A stretch of 64,000 bases of DNA from Coturnix japonica (GCF_001577835.2 NC_029516.1:48705766-48769765), one strand, 5' to 3'. Counted from the first letter of the stretch, positions 10,389 through 32,786 are shown. The notes: a model not told the origin generated them from the sequence alone. Made by a program: numbers and translations.

Positions 10389-13300
10389 ATGGTGAAGATT
10401 TGCTGTTCTCTCCTCCTGTTAAGTTTGCTCAGTGTGCAGCTAAAAGCCAACCCTGGACTCAAAGTGAGGATCACCCAGAAGGCCTTGGAGTATGGTAGGT
10501 GTGCTGAAGTACGTGGTGATATTGCACTGAATCCTGATATGACAGACATCTTCAATAGTGAGGGCAGTGGGAGGAAATGAGCTGGTCACAGGCTATGGAG
10601 CAAAGTTAAGAGCACAATAATTCATCCACATCCATCCCATCAGCAGGCAGTGTTTTAAAATCTGCTAACCTGGAAGCACATAAATATAAACCCACTGTCA
10701 CTATCAAAGGCAACTGAACCAGTCCTTCTCTTCCTGCAGCCAAGGAGGTTGGACTGGAGATCCTGAAGAAGAATATGGAGAAGGAGCAATTCCCTGATTT
10801 GACTGGCTATGAGAGATTTGGGCTTGGTAACGTCAACTACAACATCTCGAGGTAAGTAATAATCCTAGAAAAATAGTTCTGGTAATATGCTACTGTTATA
10901 TTTAGTTCTGTGCATGGATTAAATGGGAGTGTTGATGTGTTTTACAGTAATTTTCACTTAAAGTAGGACACGTGCAGCTTACATCCAAAGCCTGATGAAG
11001 CTGAAGCAAAAACTCTCAATTAACTTCTGTTTGGATAAAGTTATCTCATCTAATTTAGTCAGCTAAGCCCTTGCTATGATCAGTGGAGAAAGATTTACAG
11101 GTATCAAGTCCTTCTAAGGCAGCTAGCCTTACAGTGCACAAATCAAGCAGAAATATTGCATGTTTTGAAATACTAAAAGGGACAAAACTGCAAAATGTGG
11201 GGTCTCCATACATAAACACACAGGTCAGTGTATAGATATAGCACTTTTAGGTGTTTAGCTTGCAGTGTTAAGTTCATTGGGTGCCTTGTTGGTTGCTCAG
11301 CACTCAACAAATATGCTTTAATGACTTATTTTTGCAATGTAAAACTAAATGATAGTGTAAGAGTGGAGTGGCAGTTATTGTAGCCTGAAAAAGTGCAAGC
11401 AGGACAAATCAAGTAACATCTGAAGTTACTTGAAATACTCATCTTTATTTTTGTTTTTCTCACCTTTATCTTTCTCATGCTCTAGAATAAGAGTCACTGC
11501 TGTTGAATTCCCCAACGTTTCCATCTCCCTCATGCCCAGGAGCGGGGTAAAACTGGTGATTAGAAATGCTTCTCTCACCATCGATATGAACTGGAACATA
11601 AGGACCTGGATGTTGTACGTGTAGCCTTGTGTGTTCTGGGATTTTTCTTGATAAAGAATATAAAAAAGCAAAGAGTAGTTTGTCCTGTGGGTTCTTCATG
11701 GCCAAAGGTGCTCTTTAACAGCTCAGAGCAGAAACCCATTAAGTCTGGTCCTCACCGACAGGAGAGGTAGTAGGTCTACCTACAACATAGTTCAAGTAAA
11801 GGCATGAGCTTCAATGCAGCTCACAGACCAAGGACAGAGACCCTCACTGAGGCTTTTCACAGCTCTTTCTCACAACCAGGCTATGAAGTTTGATCAAAAA
11901 TCCCATGAGCACGGGCTGCCAAACCCCTGGGACTGCGGCAGTGGGGAGGGCACTCCAGGCCCTGAAATAGGTTTGCTCTTTAACAGACATAATCCAGTCA
12001 CCCTCTGATATGGACATGTCTTGTAACAACACACAAACTACTTTAGAACAGTGAGTTACCTGCTTTTCCTAATTCAGCATATTTCAAAACTCCTAGCATG
12101 GAAACTTGTGTAGAACACACGATTTGTTTTCTCTATGAGCAACACAATGAAAAGTATTCAGATAAACATCTTCATCTTCAGTGAACAGCAAGAGTCCATT
12201 TAAACCTTAGAAAGCCTTCAATGTTCACTAAAATAGGCATTTCAGTTGTTTATGTACTTCTACTTCATGCAGCAAAGACGGCGGAAGAAGCACAGTGCAT
12301 ATTTCCAAGGTGTTTGTTACTGCAATGTTTTCAACACCCCTGGATAGAATGGGTCATACTTCAATACCGCTAATCAGCTGTCATACGACTCCTGGTGATA
12401 CAGACATCAAATTGAATGGAAAAAGTGGGTAAGTGCAAGAGATCTGTGTACATGCTGGGAGAAAATAATTGTCAGTGAGTGGCACAAAGACAGCTTCGCA
12501 AAATAGGACAACTAGAATTGCTTTTGGGTGTCTATAAACAACACAGGTGAGAATCAGGGCCCTAATCTAGTGCTCAAGTAGCCAAGATTAACCTCTGTTC
12601 TTGTACTTGTGCACTGTAATTTGAGTATAGATACAGCAACTTCTGTCAAATCAAAGATTCCCTTGTGCTTCTTCAACACAGAATTCTTTCCAAATACAGC
12701 TCTGATCTTCAACTCTAGGTAGAAGCTACATGTTCGTACTATGCTTTATGTACTTCAGATCAGAAAGCTATAAAAACTTAAAAGAACCAGGCTGCTGTCT
12801 GTCATTTCTCTGGATATAAACCCATGCAATGTGATTTCTTAGTGCACAGACAGTTTGCCTTGTGCTTACACATACACGATGGTGCTAATATAAAGCAATT
12901 ATTGTTTATGATGATGAACCCAGTCTAATCACTGGGTAAATTATCTCCTTTTCTGTGGTAGATCCCTGATTGCTCTTGAATTTCAGAAAGCTCCCGTGTG
13001 TAGAAGTATATCACACTTTGAAACCATTGAAGTCATGTTCCACAGAGATATTGGATTTCCTGTTAATGGCTGTAGTACTTGACCCATGAATTGTGTTTTG
13101 TTTTGTTTTGTTTTTTTCTTTTCCTGTAGCTTCCTGCATGATTTCTTTATCAAATATCTGAAGAAACCCATTCACAGGAGGTTGGCCACTAATGTAAGCC
13201 TTTCACATTGTGTAGGGGAGCATTTAAGGAACATCACATGTCAGCACTGGGAACTTGGCAAAGGATGAACTAGAAGAATTACAGTTTGGTTCTGGCCTGA

Positions 13301-16300
13301 TCCACACAGTTATTGCTTTGCCAGACAGAAAAACTTCCAGATAAAATGTTGAGTTTGTGGCTAATATTAACTGATCCAGAAATAGGTGAGGTTCAACCAG
13401 AGCCAGAATGTGCAGTTATTCTCCCATTCCAATGCAGTACAGGACTGTGCCTGTGTACATACAAACATCCTGGTTGTCAGGTAGTGTTCATACTCAGCAG
13501 GTAAAACGTACTATGTGACACATGGATTTCGTGATGCACCATCTGATAGTATGACTTATTTAAACCTTATGGTTTCAAAGAGATGAGCACTTGTGACAAC
13601 ATCCTGCCTATCGCCTCTAAGAAGGTAAAGCTATGTTCCTTCAGAAATGGGTTTTTAGTGCATTGAATCACCTCCTGCACCCAATAGCTGAAGAAAAACA
13701 ACCTTAGGTGTTTTTGACAACTGCTGAAATTGTAACATAAGGAGACAGATTTGCTAGCACACTGGTAAGAGGTGCATACAGTTCCATGATAGTCATGCTG
13801 TAACTTGAGTATGCTTTTATGCAGTCTTGTCCCAACATCAAATCTGGGATCCGGTTGATAGCTAAGGACCTCCAATCACTGAACGGTGAGTCACCAATGA
13901 TATATTTTCTTTCTGTCTCTGACCTGTCCAGTGGAATTCTGTAGTTTCCTTAGCAGCAACTGGATAGCAAAGCCTCCAGGAGCTGTATCAGACCCCACAT
14001 TCTGTCTGCTCCTTAACTTAGAAGACCACAGGTAAATAAAAGGACTTACAGTCTGAAGCCTGCCCTCTTAGCCTGCCTGGAAATTTAGGACTTACTTGCA
14101 TATTTATAGAACTTCCCAAAAACAGAAGAAGAAAGCTTACAAGTTCCTTTTAGATATATCTTTCTGAAAAGAAAAGAAAAGAAAAGAAAAGAAAAGAAAA
14201 GAAAAGAAAAGAAAAGAAAAGAAGAGAAAAGAANAAAAGAAAAGAAAAGAAAAGAAAAGAAAAGAAAAGAAAAGAAAAGAAAAGAAAAGAAAAGAAAAGA
14301 AAAGAAAAGAAAAGAAAAGAAAAGAAAAGGGGAAAAAAAAGTTTGTTAACCATTTTAGTTTAGATTTGCAGGAAGCAGGCAAATTGCTGGGTGGAAACAA
14401 TCTGTAAAACACAAATGCCTAAATAGACCAGGCACCCACCTTTTTCTGGGGAAGTATTTGCAAATCAGGAGTACTTCAGGTGCTCTCACGCTGTTTAACA
14501 AGAAGGCCCAGCATAGCTTATGGGCATTTCCTTTTTCATTTGGTAAAACAAAATTCACTTTTCTACATTGAAGAAAATATTAGGCAAGCTAAAATGATGC
14601 TTTGAAGAACTTACCAGTAAAATGTCAAGCCTCAGGTCAGAATATGTGTTAGGATGTCACAGGTTGTTTTTCCCTACCCTTTGGAATGTTTGTCATTTTC
14701 CTTCAGATGCTGATTTAGTTTTAATGCACATAAAATTCACTCTGTGGTTGTATAATATTGGGTCTTTTGCCTTATTTACCATATGTACAGTCCCAGTGCG
14801 GATTGATGATTTGGCTGAAATTGACTACTCCTTAAACAACTTGGAAGTATTCAGACCACACATTGACATGGACTTAAAGGTAACTGCTGTAGCGTTATTT
14901 GTCAGGATTGCAAGAAACAACAGAAAAATAAGTGTTAGATATGCAAGTTTTGAGTAATGTCAGTGGTACTGCAAAAGATAACAAGAGTGATTTTAAGATT
15001 GTCTGACTTTTTCTCTTGTGCATTCTTTCATCTGCACGCATTACTTGCTGATTTTTTTACCTCAGTCATTTTAAAGATCCATCTTGTAACTGAGACCCTT
15101 GGCTGGCTCTGGGCAACAGTTTATAAATCTAAAGTCTTGGAAATGGGGAAAAGAGATAGTGAAGCTTTTCAAAGTCATTCAGTACTTAAGTCCTTCATAT
15201 GAGGTGGTAGAATGTTTTCAGTAGGTGAAGCACTAGAGCTCCAGGGTGTAATACAAGTCCTATGTACTTATACAACAGATGCATAGCTTAAGCAAAGGGA
15301 AAAAAGTCTGTGGTCACTTCAAAGTCGTGTTTTGATTCTGACTTTTTGTGTTAAATCTCTGAATCTACATTTCAGGGGATAGTCTACCCAGCTGGAAATT
15401 ATACTGGCCCTCCCTATGTGGCAGCTCCCTTTGCTATCCCGGACCAAAACGACTCCATGCTCTACCTTGCCTTCTCCGAGTATTTCTTTCAGACATCCTT
15501 ATTTTCTTACTACACAGCAGGGGCCTTCAACATCACCATTGAAAAGGAGGTGAGTAGGACACAAGAATGGGCTCAGAGTGGCTCTGTCATTCAATGTGGA
15601 GCCTTGACATGTCAACTGTCAGTATGCAATAGATTCACTGCTAGTTGGGCTGTGAAGTCCTGAGCCAGTAGAGCACAAATGCTTGGGTATTGCAATGTTC
15701 TTGTTTTATGCCCAGTACAGACTCCTCAGTCCATGGCCAGGAATGCCTCGTTCCACTGTATAAAGTACTTTGCTACACAAAAGAAATTTATTATAGACCT
15801 GTGGAATAGCCAAGAGATGGTCACATAACTTACTCTGGACAATTTAGCTGCCTTAGTGGCTTTTTCCCAAGGGGTCTTTACAGAGAAAAAAAATGCTACG
15901 GGGATGATGGAAGCAAAGCATAAGACAAAACACAACAGCTATAGCTTGGGCGTAGGCAAACTTGGCTATATAGTCTACAGGAGGTTCACTAAGTCCCCAT
16001 ACCTACGGATTGCCACCCAAACTAAGACAGTATGAAGCATTTGCTTTCCCAGGAAGTACCTTGACATGAGTTACTGGGAATAAGCTTTAAGTATATTGAG
16101 TCTCTTAAGAATATTTCAGAGAACAAAAGGTACAAAGCCAAAGATCCATTGAAATGACAGTAACAATGCATTAAAGAACAGCTGAGAATGAAGGTCAAAC
16201 CTGGTAAACTCATTTCTTTTATCTTTATTCTTTCCCCCAGACTTGCAGATATTTAAATATAAATACTGAGATGTTTGGTAGTATCATCCCCGAGGTGAGT

Positions 16301-19300
16301 GTCATTACTTTCACAAACTGTTAGAAAACTGCCCAGTGTGAGTGTTGTGCACCTCAATACTGGTGTTCCCCAAAGGTTTTGTAGGTGCAGTGGGGCTCCT
16401 GCACTGGAGAAATGGGCATATGCATGCATGGTAGCAGCAGAGCAGATGCACCTTGTCACCTCCCATCCCCACAGTAAACTGAATGACTATCATTGCCAAA
16501 CTTGGCCATAATCTTGTGCATCAGTCTTTACTCTGGGCACTGTTTCAAGCTTACAGCTTGAAATTGTCATATGGTCTTTATAAAATGCCATGAGCATGGA
16601 CATTAATATCCACTTTCCTATTCTAATTAATGAACTTGTGAACCTATGCACTCTTTAGGCAATGGGGAGTCTGAGGCTCCTCAGAGGACAGTCTGCAGCA
16701 GGTACCTGTCCTATGAGATGGATTAATCTCAAAGTGAATGTCCTCTGAGCTCCTTTACTATTACTTAAGTGTCACATTTTGTTCCGTTTCTTTCCTGTAT
16801 TCACAGACTAATATTTAATTTAATTTCTCTAAAAGTGATGCAGAGGAAGTAATATTTCTAGGGTGGAAAGAACTTACCATTTCTTTCCTGATTTAGCCAA
16901 GATTGGTGATTTATCACCACTGAGAATTTATATTTCCAGCTTGTATTAAAGAATTTGATGTTAGCAACTGTTCTTAACCTCATCTTAAAGAACCGATAGC
17001 TTTGAGAAAGAGAAAATGTAGTATTCTAACTTCTTTTATAAGAAGAGCATTTCTCTGACTTTTTTGATCTTTGCCTTGGAATCCTGCAGATAGCCAAATA
17101 CTCAGTTGTACCGTATCCAGTTATGGTGAAGCTGATGGCCACTGAAATACCTCTCGTCAGCTTGCAGCAGGATTCTTTTACTCTAGAGATTCTGGAATCC
17201 ATGGAGGTGTTTGCTGTTCTACCAGACTCAAACAATCAGTCATTGTTCACAGTGAATGTAGTAAGTATAGTAAACGAGGTAACATTTAACTCAGGGTGGA
17301 GTATACCTGTTCATTCCTGCTGTTAAATTTCTCTTTAGCAAAGGACCATATTTTTAGCATTAAAACGCGCAGGTTCCCTTTAGTCATTGGTGATGTTGTG
17401 TGGCCCCACTTTAACCAACAGGAAGGGGAAGATAAATGAGAATCCAAATAAATTGACATTGATTAACTAAAGATTTGTTCTCTGGGATGGCTTTTGTAAG
17501 CATAAGCCATGTCCCATGAATCTTGTTCTTCTAACTAAAAATGGCCTTGATTAGTGAAATCCCATTATCCACATTTCACCTCACTGTGGGGAAACCCCAT
17601 ATACACAAAATAGCTCCTGTACACAACCAGGAAGATGGTGCTTCTGCATCTGTGACTAATTCTCAGCAAGGGTTCTCTTTTCTGTGTCTGGAAGCCCATG
17701 GTTTCTCTCTTCTGCAGGCAGCCAACACCAGCGTTGCTCTGAATGTCTTTGACCAGAAACTCACTGGCTCACTATGTCTGAACAGGTAATTAAACAAGGT
17801 TGGCCTGAGCCCATCTGTAAAACAATGCTAGCAATCTCAGCACTGCAGTTTTGACATGTGATCAGCTAACTATAATTTACTTTCTCCTCTGAGCTAGGTA
17901 TGCAGGGCAGTTATGATGATCATGAACAATTTGAGAGCTTCCCTCGTTCCTTTCTGGCTAGTTATGATACATCCGCTTCCTAGTCTATCTGCATGGGGAT
18001 CCAGGACACAGAAAAGAACATTGATACCTGCAGTTTTCCCTATGTTGAAATAGGGAGAGATGCCCCTACAGAAGCACTGCAGTGTCTGGACTTCAGAAGG
18101 CCAGAGCAGAGAGGCTTGAACATTAAAAAGTCCTGTAAACCACAACCTCATAGCTGAGAGTTGGGTCCCTTATGTCACAAAGCACTCCTTGGGAAGAAAA
18201 AGAATGTGCAAACTCTTTCAGGACACAGCTATGTTAGGGATGTAAAGAGGACGACATTGATAGTATTTGTTTCTGGTTTTGTTTTTTTCCCAGAAAAATT
18301 AAGAGGAAAAAAAGAATCTGAAGCATGCAAGTAATTGGATACTTGAATATGTATGGAAAAGTATAAGCATTTGAAATAGGAAACATTGACATCATCATCA
18401 CCATACTGTGAAAAGTTATTCTTCCCATCCCTGGAAAGGCTCACATCAAAATATTGTGCTTATGTAACAAAATCCTTGCAAATGTTCTGAGACCGTGCAC
18501 ATCCTTAATGTTGGCCCTAGTAACATCAAATACTGACTGGGTTTCCAAAGCACAGCACAGAAGAAGTGCGCTCACATCCCTCCCTACAGCCCTTCTAAGA
18601 TATTTCTGCATTCATGCTTAACTATGCCCTAAGAGAATCACATCTTTCTCAAGCAAAAGATACTGCTTCAAAAGTCTCCTTACAGATGTTTCATAATGCC
18701 TAGAGCTCTGAAGCAGTGACTGTACATCTAGAATAGTACGTGTTTGTCTTCTCTAGTGACTCTCTCATTTTATTTCTTTCCCTAAGGCTGCAGTTCTCCC
18801 TCATCCATTCCAATGTTGGCTCTTTTGAGGTAAGCAGATAGTTAAAGCGCATAAGAAATACAAACCAGGACTATCAGTGATGTCAAGGCTAAAGTGTAAG
18901 CAGCTAATATTTATCTCTATTCCTAAATAATTTGGTTTCATTCCTGGATGTCTCTTTTCCTGTCTTCTAGCAGACACCTCTCTCCTGTTGACTAAATAAT
19001 TAAAAAATAAAAGTTTATTCTTTGGGGCAAGTTAGTGTTGTGAAAACTAGATATTCTGAAGTTTTCCTGACTGATGTATCATACTTTACCAGTAACTAGA
19101 GAGATGTCTCAAATCAGAGCCATGGAATGCACAGCAGCAATCTGAACTCCAGCAGGAGGTGGAGCGGTGTGCTGCTATCTGAGCAATCACGTGTATGAGT
19201 GAGCTGTTTACATTTTGCATCTCATTTCTGCATCAAAGACTTAAGATCCAGAGGCTACTTTAGCTTAAGACTCTCTGGAGCTAAATGGAAGCCAAAAGCT

Positions 19301-20788
19301 GAAAGAAAGCCTACAGACCTCACCCAGAATGTGGGAATGATGATTCTGTCACTATCAGAAAATGATGCTTAACTCAGCTTTTTTGTCTGTGACAGATCTC
19401 ATTTCTGGAGAACGTCCTGTCTTATATTTTACAGACTGAAGTAATTCCATCAGCCAATGGTAAGGCTATAACACCAACCTGTATCATGTGGTTGAAACAC
19501 CTGAGGGATGGGATGCTATTCAGAGAAATCCAGGCAGGCTTGAGAAGTGGGCACAGGAGAACTTCATGAAGTTCAGCAAATCTAAATGTGAGGTCTTGCA
19601 CCTGGGTTGTGGCATCCCCTGCTGTCTTCCAAGCTAGGGGATGAAAGGATGGAGCACGGCCTTGCTGAGAAGGACTTGGAGGTATTGGTGCATGGCAATT
19701 GGATGTGAGCAAGCAATGTGCCCTCACAGCCCAGAAAGCCAACTGTGTTCCAGGCTGCATCCAAAGCAGCATGGCCAGCAGGGCAAGGGAGAGGATCCTG
19801 TCCCTCTGCTCTGCATTGGTGAGACCTCACCTGGAGTACTGCGCCCAGATGTGGAGTCCTCACAGTTCAGGAGAGACATGGAACACATCCAGAGGAGGGC
19901 CACAAAAATGGCCCATCCAAGGGATGGAACACCTTTCCTGTGAGGATGGGTTGAGAGAGCCAGGGCTGTTCAGCCTGGAGAAAAGAAGGGTCCAGGGAGA
20001 CATGAGAGTGGCCTTCCAGTATCTAAAAAGAAGCTGTAAGAAGGAATGAGACAGACTCTTTAGCAGAGTCTGACAAGGAGGAATGGTTTCAAACTAAAAG
20101 AGGGGAGATATAAGAAAAATGCAATCATAGTTATAGCAGCGAAGTGAAGCAAGGTAGTGAAGCACTAGAACACGTTGACTCCAGATCCTTGGAGATACCC
20201 AAGGTCAGGTTGGTGGGGCTCTTAGCACCCTGCTCTAGCTGTAGGTGTCCCTATTTGTTGCAGGGGAGTTGGACTAGATGTCCTTTAAAGGTACTTCAAA
20301 CAATTCGTCCAATTCTATGATTCTGTTCTTCTAAAAATCAGCTAAACGCTTCCAGCAGAGTGGGTGATTCTAGGAACTTTGGACTTTCTGCTGAAGTTAC
20401 AGGTTCCTGTTAACTCAGCTGGAACGTCACCATCATCCAGTAAGCAGTAGAACAGGAAGACAGATTGGTAGGGTTCTAATTGCTGAATAAACAGGAGGTC
20501 ACTGAAGAGCAGACATTTATTATCTTTCTAACGCAGCCCTAAATCATCCTGTTTGTCTTTTCCCTAAGCTAAACTATCCAGAGGATTTCCTCTTCCCAAT
20601 TTGGCCAATGTTACCTTGACAAGACCTCACATCACGATCGCACAGGTGAGATTTTAACATTCTTATGGAAAATGGTTTGGGGTTTTTTGTGGGTGTTTGT
20701 TTTTCCAGCAGCAGGAGGAGCATTTCTGTGACTGTTCTCCCCACAGGGATACGTGTTGATTTCTACCGATGTTCACTACAAACACTGA
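10389..20788 (+). CDS. BPIFC: BPI fold-containing family C-like secreted protein, complete (15 coding exons)
   Basis: Exons: 10389-10494, 10740-10851, 11486-11614, 12273-12428, 13130-13193, 13825-13885, 14791-14879, 15376-15549, 16241-16294, 17090-17260, 17718-17785, 18787-18829, 19396-19459, 20569-20645, 20747-20788. They join in frame into about 469 codons. The product starts with a signal peptide (MVKICCSLLLLSLLSVQLKA), followed by the family-typical NPGLKVRITQKALEY. It ends with the C-terminal barrel (GFPLPNLANVTL, then GYVLISTDVHYKH). C152 and C191 sit about 40 residues apart, like the single conserved disulfide of BPI. The start has a good Kozak context (ACGATGG). The donor of exon 3 (GTACGT) is the least certain junction. 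RTCB follows on the same strand, as in human BPIFC-RTCB, which supports the name. Members of this family are secreted and bind lipids or LPS; the function of this one is unproven. It lacks the longer C-terminal extension that I recall in human BPIFC. Confidence 0.88.
14164..14330 (+). repeat. (AAAAG)n microsatellite with an undetermined base
   Basis: About 33 tandem AAAAG/GAAAA units lie in intron 6 of BPIFC, interrupted by a GAAGAG variant and one N at about 14234. The N shows that the assembly was uncertain here, so the true length may differ. The minus-strand open frames that span it (runs of FLFFS) are artefacts of the repeat. Confidence 0.97.
19490..20330 (+). repeat. CR1 LINE 3' fragment, sense, in BPIFC intron 13
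   Basis: Sense-strand CR1 ORF2 tail. The +1 frame at 19699-20049 reads QCALTAQKANCVPGCIQSSM and RPHLEYCAQMWSPHSS, the typical CR1 C-terminal block. After that come the 3' UTR (GTTGGACTAGATGTCC) and a terminal TTCTATGATTCTG. The 5' end is truncated near 19490. It lies between exon 13 (ends 19459) and exon 14 (starts 20569), so it does not disturb the coding sequence. Confidence 0.88.
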
Positions 20789-20837
20789 AGGAGAAGAATA
20801 AGCGTTAAGCGTGAAGCTCAAATAACGGGACTGTTGA

Positions 20838-20843
20838 AATAAA
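20838..20843 (+). terminator. Polyadenylation signal of BPIFC
   Basis: AATAAA lies 50 bp after the BPIFC stop codon, followed by a TG-rich stretch (GCTTGTGTCTC). The 3' UTR would be very short, and the cleavage site would lie about 380 bp before the RTCB start codon. Confidence 0.75.
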
Positions 20844-21247
20844 GCCTTGCCTACACACTGCTTGTGTCTCATGCGCTTCCTGAAAGGTGCCGCCGCCTCT
20901 CACAACAAGTACGTTGTGAGTACAGCTCTATGCATAGGCCAGGTTAGGGCCTGCCCAAGCTGAGGAGGAGAACGGCGCTCGGAGGGAGAGTGTGGCAGCA
21001 CGGCCCGTGCTTCTCCGCATCCCCAGCGTCCCGGCTTGTCGCACGCAGCGCTGCCCTCCCCCTCAGCTGAGCTGAGGAAGCTGAGGAAGGCCCGGCCGCT
21101 CCGCCAGGGGGCGCGGGCGGGCGGAGTAGGTTTGTCCCTCGGCGGCTGCCGTCCCCATCCGCTGAGGTGTCGTGGCCCGCGGCGGCCGCCGTCGTGTGTC
21201 GCTGTCGGTCGGTGCCGGCTGTGGGGATCGAGGCGAGCGGAGTCACC

Positions 21248-29944
<8,697 letters not shown>

Positions 29945-30659
29945 GAACTGACGAGGCAGCAGAAACCCACCAACATCTTCAGGCCTTCTGCAAAACTTCT
30001 GCAAAATCATCATCTTTCCATACCTTTGGACTCCATCATCTACTCAGATACTACATCACTCTTATGGAAACACAGCAGTTGAGGATGCCCCTATTTTTAA
30101 CCACATCTAGGCATAAATAATAGTTCCACCTCCTTGTTATATGGTGTTTGTTTCTTATGGAAACAGTAAAGAAATCACTCTTGTTTTGTTTTCTATGCAG
30201 TTTCTCCCCCAATTTGGCTGGTTGTTCCAAAGGCAGAACTTCTGACTTTGCTGAGTTATCACTAATTACTGTGCTGTAAGACCACCGCCATCAGCAAAGG
30301 TGACATACAAACCAGACCTCCCATCTCTGCACCTGAGTGCCTGGAGCTCTTTCCGTGTACAGAAGTACCGTGACAGGCAGGGTATAGCACCTCTGGGCAG
30401 GGAGAGGTCCCTCTGTTTGCAGATATCTATATCGTTGCATGTTTTCTGGCAGTTGGGTAAAAAATACGGAGTTGGGAGTGGTCTCCCACTTAGGTTGAGA
30501 GGGACTAGCTGGGCTTGAGGTGCAGTCTTCTCCTCTCCCCCCACCCTCTACCACGTACCACAGCACCTGATGTGCTTGGCTGTGCCTAAGCAGGTGTCTG
30601 CAGTATTGTGTAAATGCTGGTAGAAATTGGCAGGTTATTTAGAAAGACTTTGTTTGCCT

Positions 30660-30900
30660 AATAAAAGTTGCAACTTTGCAAGTTGGAAATGTACTAATCC
30701 AATATTTTGAAAAGTCCTTAGCATCTGATAGTTGGGTTGGATGGTGTTGTTCACCGTGTCCAGTGACTGATTGAAATGAATCCGGCTGCAGTGTTGGGCC
30801 CAGTAGGATAAGACTGCTTTCAGCTGATGATATTTCTTTAAATAAAACTGGAGTGGGAGCTGACCATCCCCACTAGATCATATTGAATATTATAAATAAA
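30660..30900 (+). terminator. Candidate polyadenylation signals downstream of RTCB
   Basis: AATAAA occurs at 30660-30665, 30841-30846 and 30895-30900. The last is followed by GT-rich sequence (GTGTGTCTGTGTC). Use of these sites would give a 3' UTR of about 0.7-1.0 kb. Which is used cannot be told from sequence. Confidence 0.5.
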
Positions 30901-32124
30901 ATGGGAAGATGGACACTACAGTGTGTCTGTGTCATGTTTATTCTGTGGCTGTTGTCCATTTCTAAGTGTATATATCAGCATGGAACCCAGGACATTTGGT
31001 GACTTCAGCTGATGGACCTTGCAAAGAAATGTGCTGGTGGCAGGTATTTTTGCAGGACAGAGGAGGAAACCTGTAAGCCTGTATACAGACACAAGAGGGC
31101 AGCAGGAGAAAAAGGCAGTGCCTAACTAGTTGGTTCAGTCATTCAGTTGATTCAGTACGATGACCTGCAGCAGAAAGTTTGCTGGCCCCTGGGGCTTAAC
31201 TTATAAATGGTCTTGCCAAAGCAGTGCTACTTCTGCCTCTAGGAGGTGGCAGGTATCATTTCTGGTGACAGCACCTTCCTGCAGTCTGCTTGCAGGGCAG
31301 TGCTACAGAACATGGGCTGTACAGCTTCCTCCTTTGCCAGGAACCCCGCTGCTAATGGTGCACTCGGAGCTTTGTGCAGGTGCTGTTCCTGCACCGTTAG
31401 TGCAGCAGACAGAAGACTGCTTTGGGTTATTCTGTGACTGAATGAGTCTCATCCCAGGACCCAGCAAGGTGCAGACTTGTGCAGTGTTTGCTCCCATACC
31501 AGCTGCTTGGGAAACTGGCATCTAACCAGCGTCACTTTTATCACCACCATGAGTCTTAGGGGAGGTTTTTCTGCTATCTCTGTGCACTCCCCACTTTACA
31601 TGCTGCTCCTTGCACGCTCCGCTTCCTCCTCTCCCGGTGGTCCTGGGCTGGTGGCCTGGCCCAGGAGGAACAAGTGATCTCTGACACATCTCTGGCACGG
31701 GCCTCTTCTCTGCTCTCCTTTGTTCCTCCCAAACATAAACACACTTAACTGGCCTCTTCTCCCCTCTCCCCTCCCACCAGCCTTCAAAGCATGCAGACAT
31801 AGATATCCCTCCCACAGCAAGTGCCAGCATGCTCCCTTCTCGCAGAGGGAAGGCTTCAATTACACTCAGGCCCTGCCCGGAGCTGGCATTTGCTTTACTC
31901 TGAGCACTGTCCTTGCTTGAGTGGCTCTGATTGCCACTGCCTCACATTCTTTTGGGAGGTTTTTCTTTTCTCTTTTGCCTGGAGAGGTGGCGGTGGGGCA
32001 GATAAGGGAAAGGCTGTGATGCTGAAGGCACCTGCAGCAGGTGCTTTGTCCTCAGTGCTGCAGGAGGCGGTGGGAACCTCCTGGCATCCTCGAAGCACTG
32101 AGAAGTGCTCACTGAGTTTGCAGA

Positions 32125-32508
32125 TAACACTAAGGAAGAGTTAATCTGCCTGAGGATATGAAAGCTCTACAGAGGGATCTGGAAAGGCCAGATCAATGGA
32201 CTGAGGCCAGTTGTATGGGCTTCAACAAGATCAAGTGCTGGGGCCTGCGCCGTAATCACAACAACTACATGCAGCGCTGCAGGTTTGGGACAGATTGGTT
32301 GGAAATATACATGGAGGAAAAGAACCTGGGGCTTTAGCTGTGGCACAGGCTGCCCAGGGAGGTGGTGCAGTCACTGTCCCTGGAGGTGTTCCAGAACCGT
32401 ATGGATATGGCACTGAGGGATGTGGTCAGTGGGCATGGTGGGGATGGGCTGATTGTATGACTAGATGGTTTTAGAGGCCTTTTCCAGTCTTAATGATTCT
32501 ATGATACT
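32125..32508 (+). repeat. CR1 LINE 3' fragment, sense
   Basis: CR1 ORF2 end and 3' UTR with a deletion: ATCTGGAAAGGCCAGATCAA, then GGCACAGGCTGCCCAGGGAG, then GTCAGTGGGCATGGTGGGG, ending TTAATGATTCTATGAT. The 3' UTR subtype resembles common landfowl CR1 families, as far as memory allows. Confidence 0.85.
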
Positions 32509-32786
32509 TTAATGGAGGATTCAGATCTCTGAATTCTTCCTTGCCTGGAGTAAATGAGGGATTGCATAAAGCCTGGCCTCTATTCTTCTGTGTTAACACT
32601 AGCGCCTGAGCATGCTTCTGTCCCAAGATTTCACTCTCTGTCTTTCTTAGTCTGTGTGTAGTCACTTGGGTGCACAAGGCCACTCTGCTCACAGTAAAGG
32701 CAGTGGCCGTGCAGGCTCCTGACACAAGGAGCTGCCTTAGCAGAGACTGAGAGCTGCTCCTGGGCAGTGGTACGACTCAAACGAGA

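Noticed and set aside
14137-14412. Phe/Ser/Leu repeat protein on the minus strand
   Set aside because: Produced entirely by the AAAAG microsatellite.
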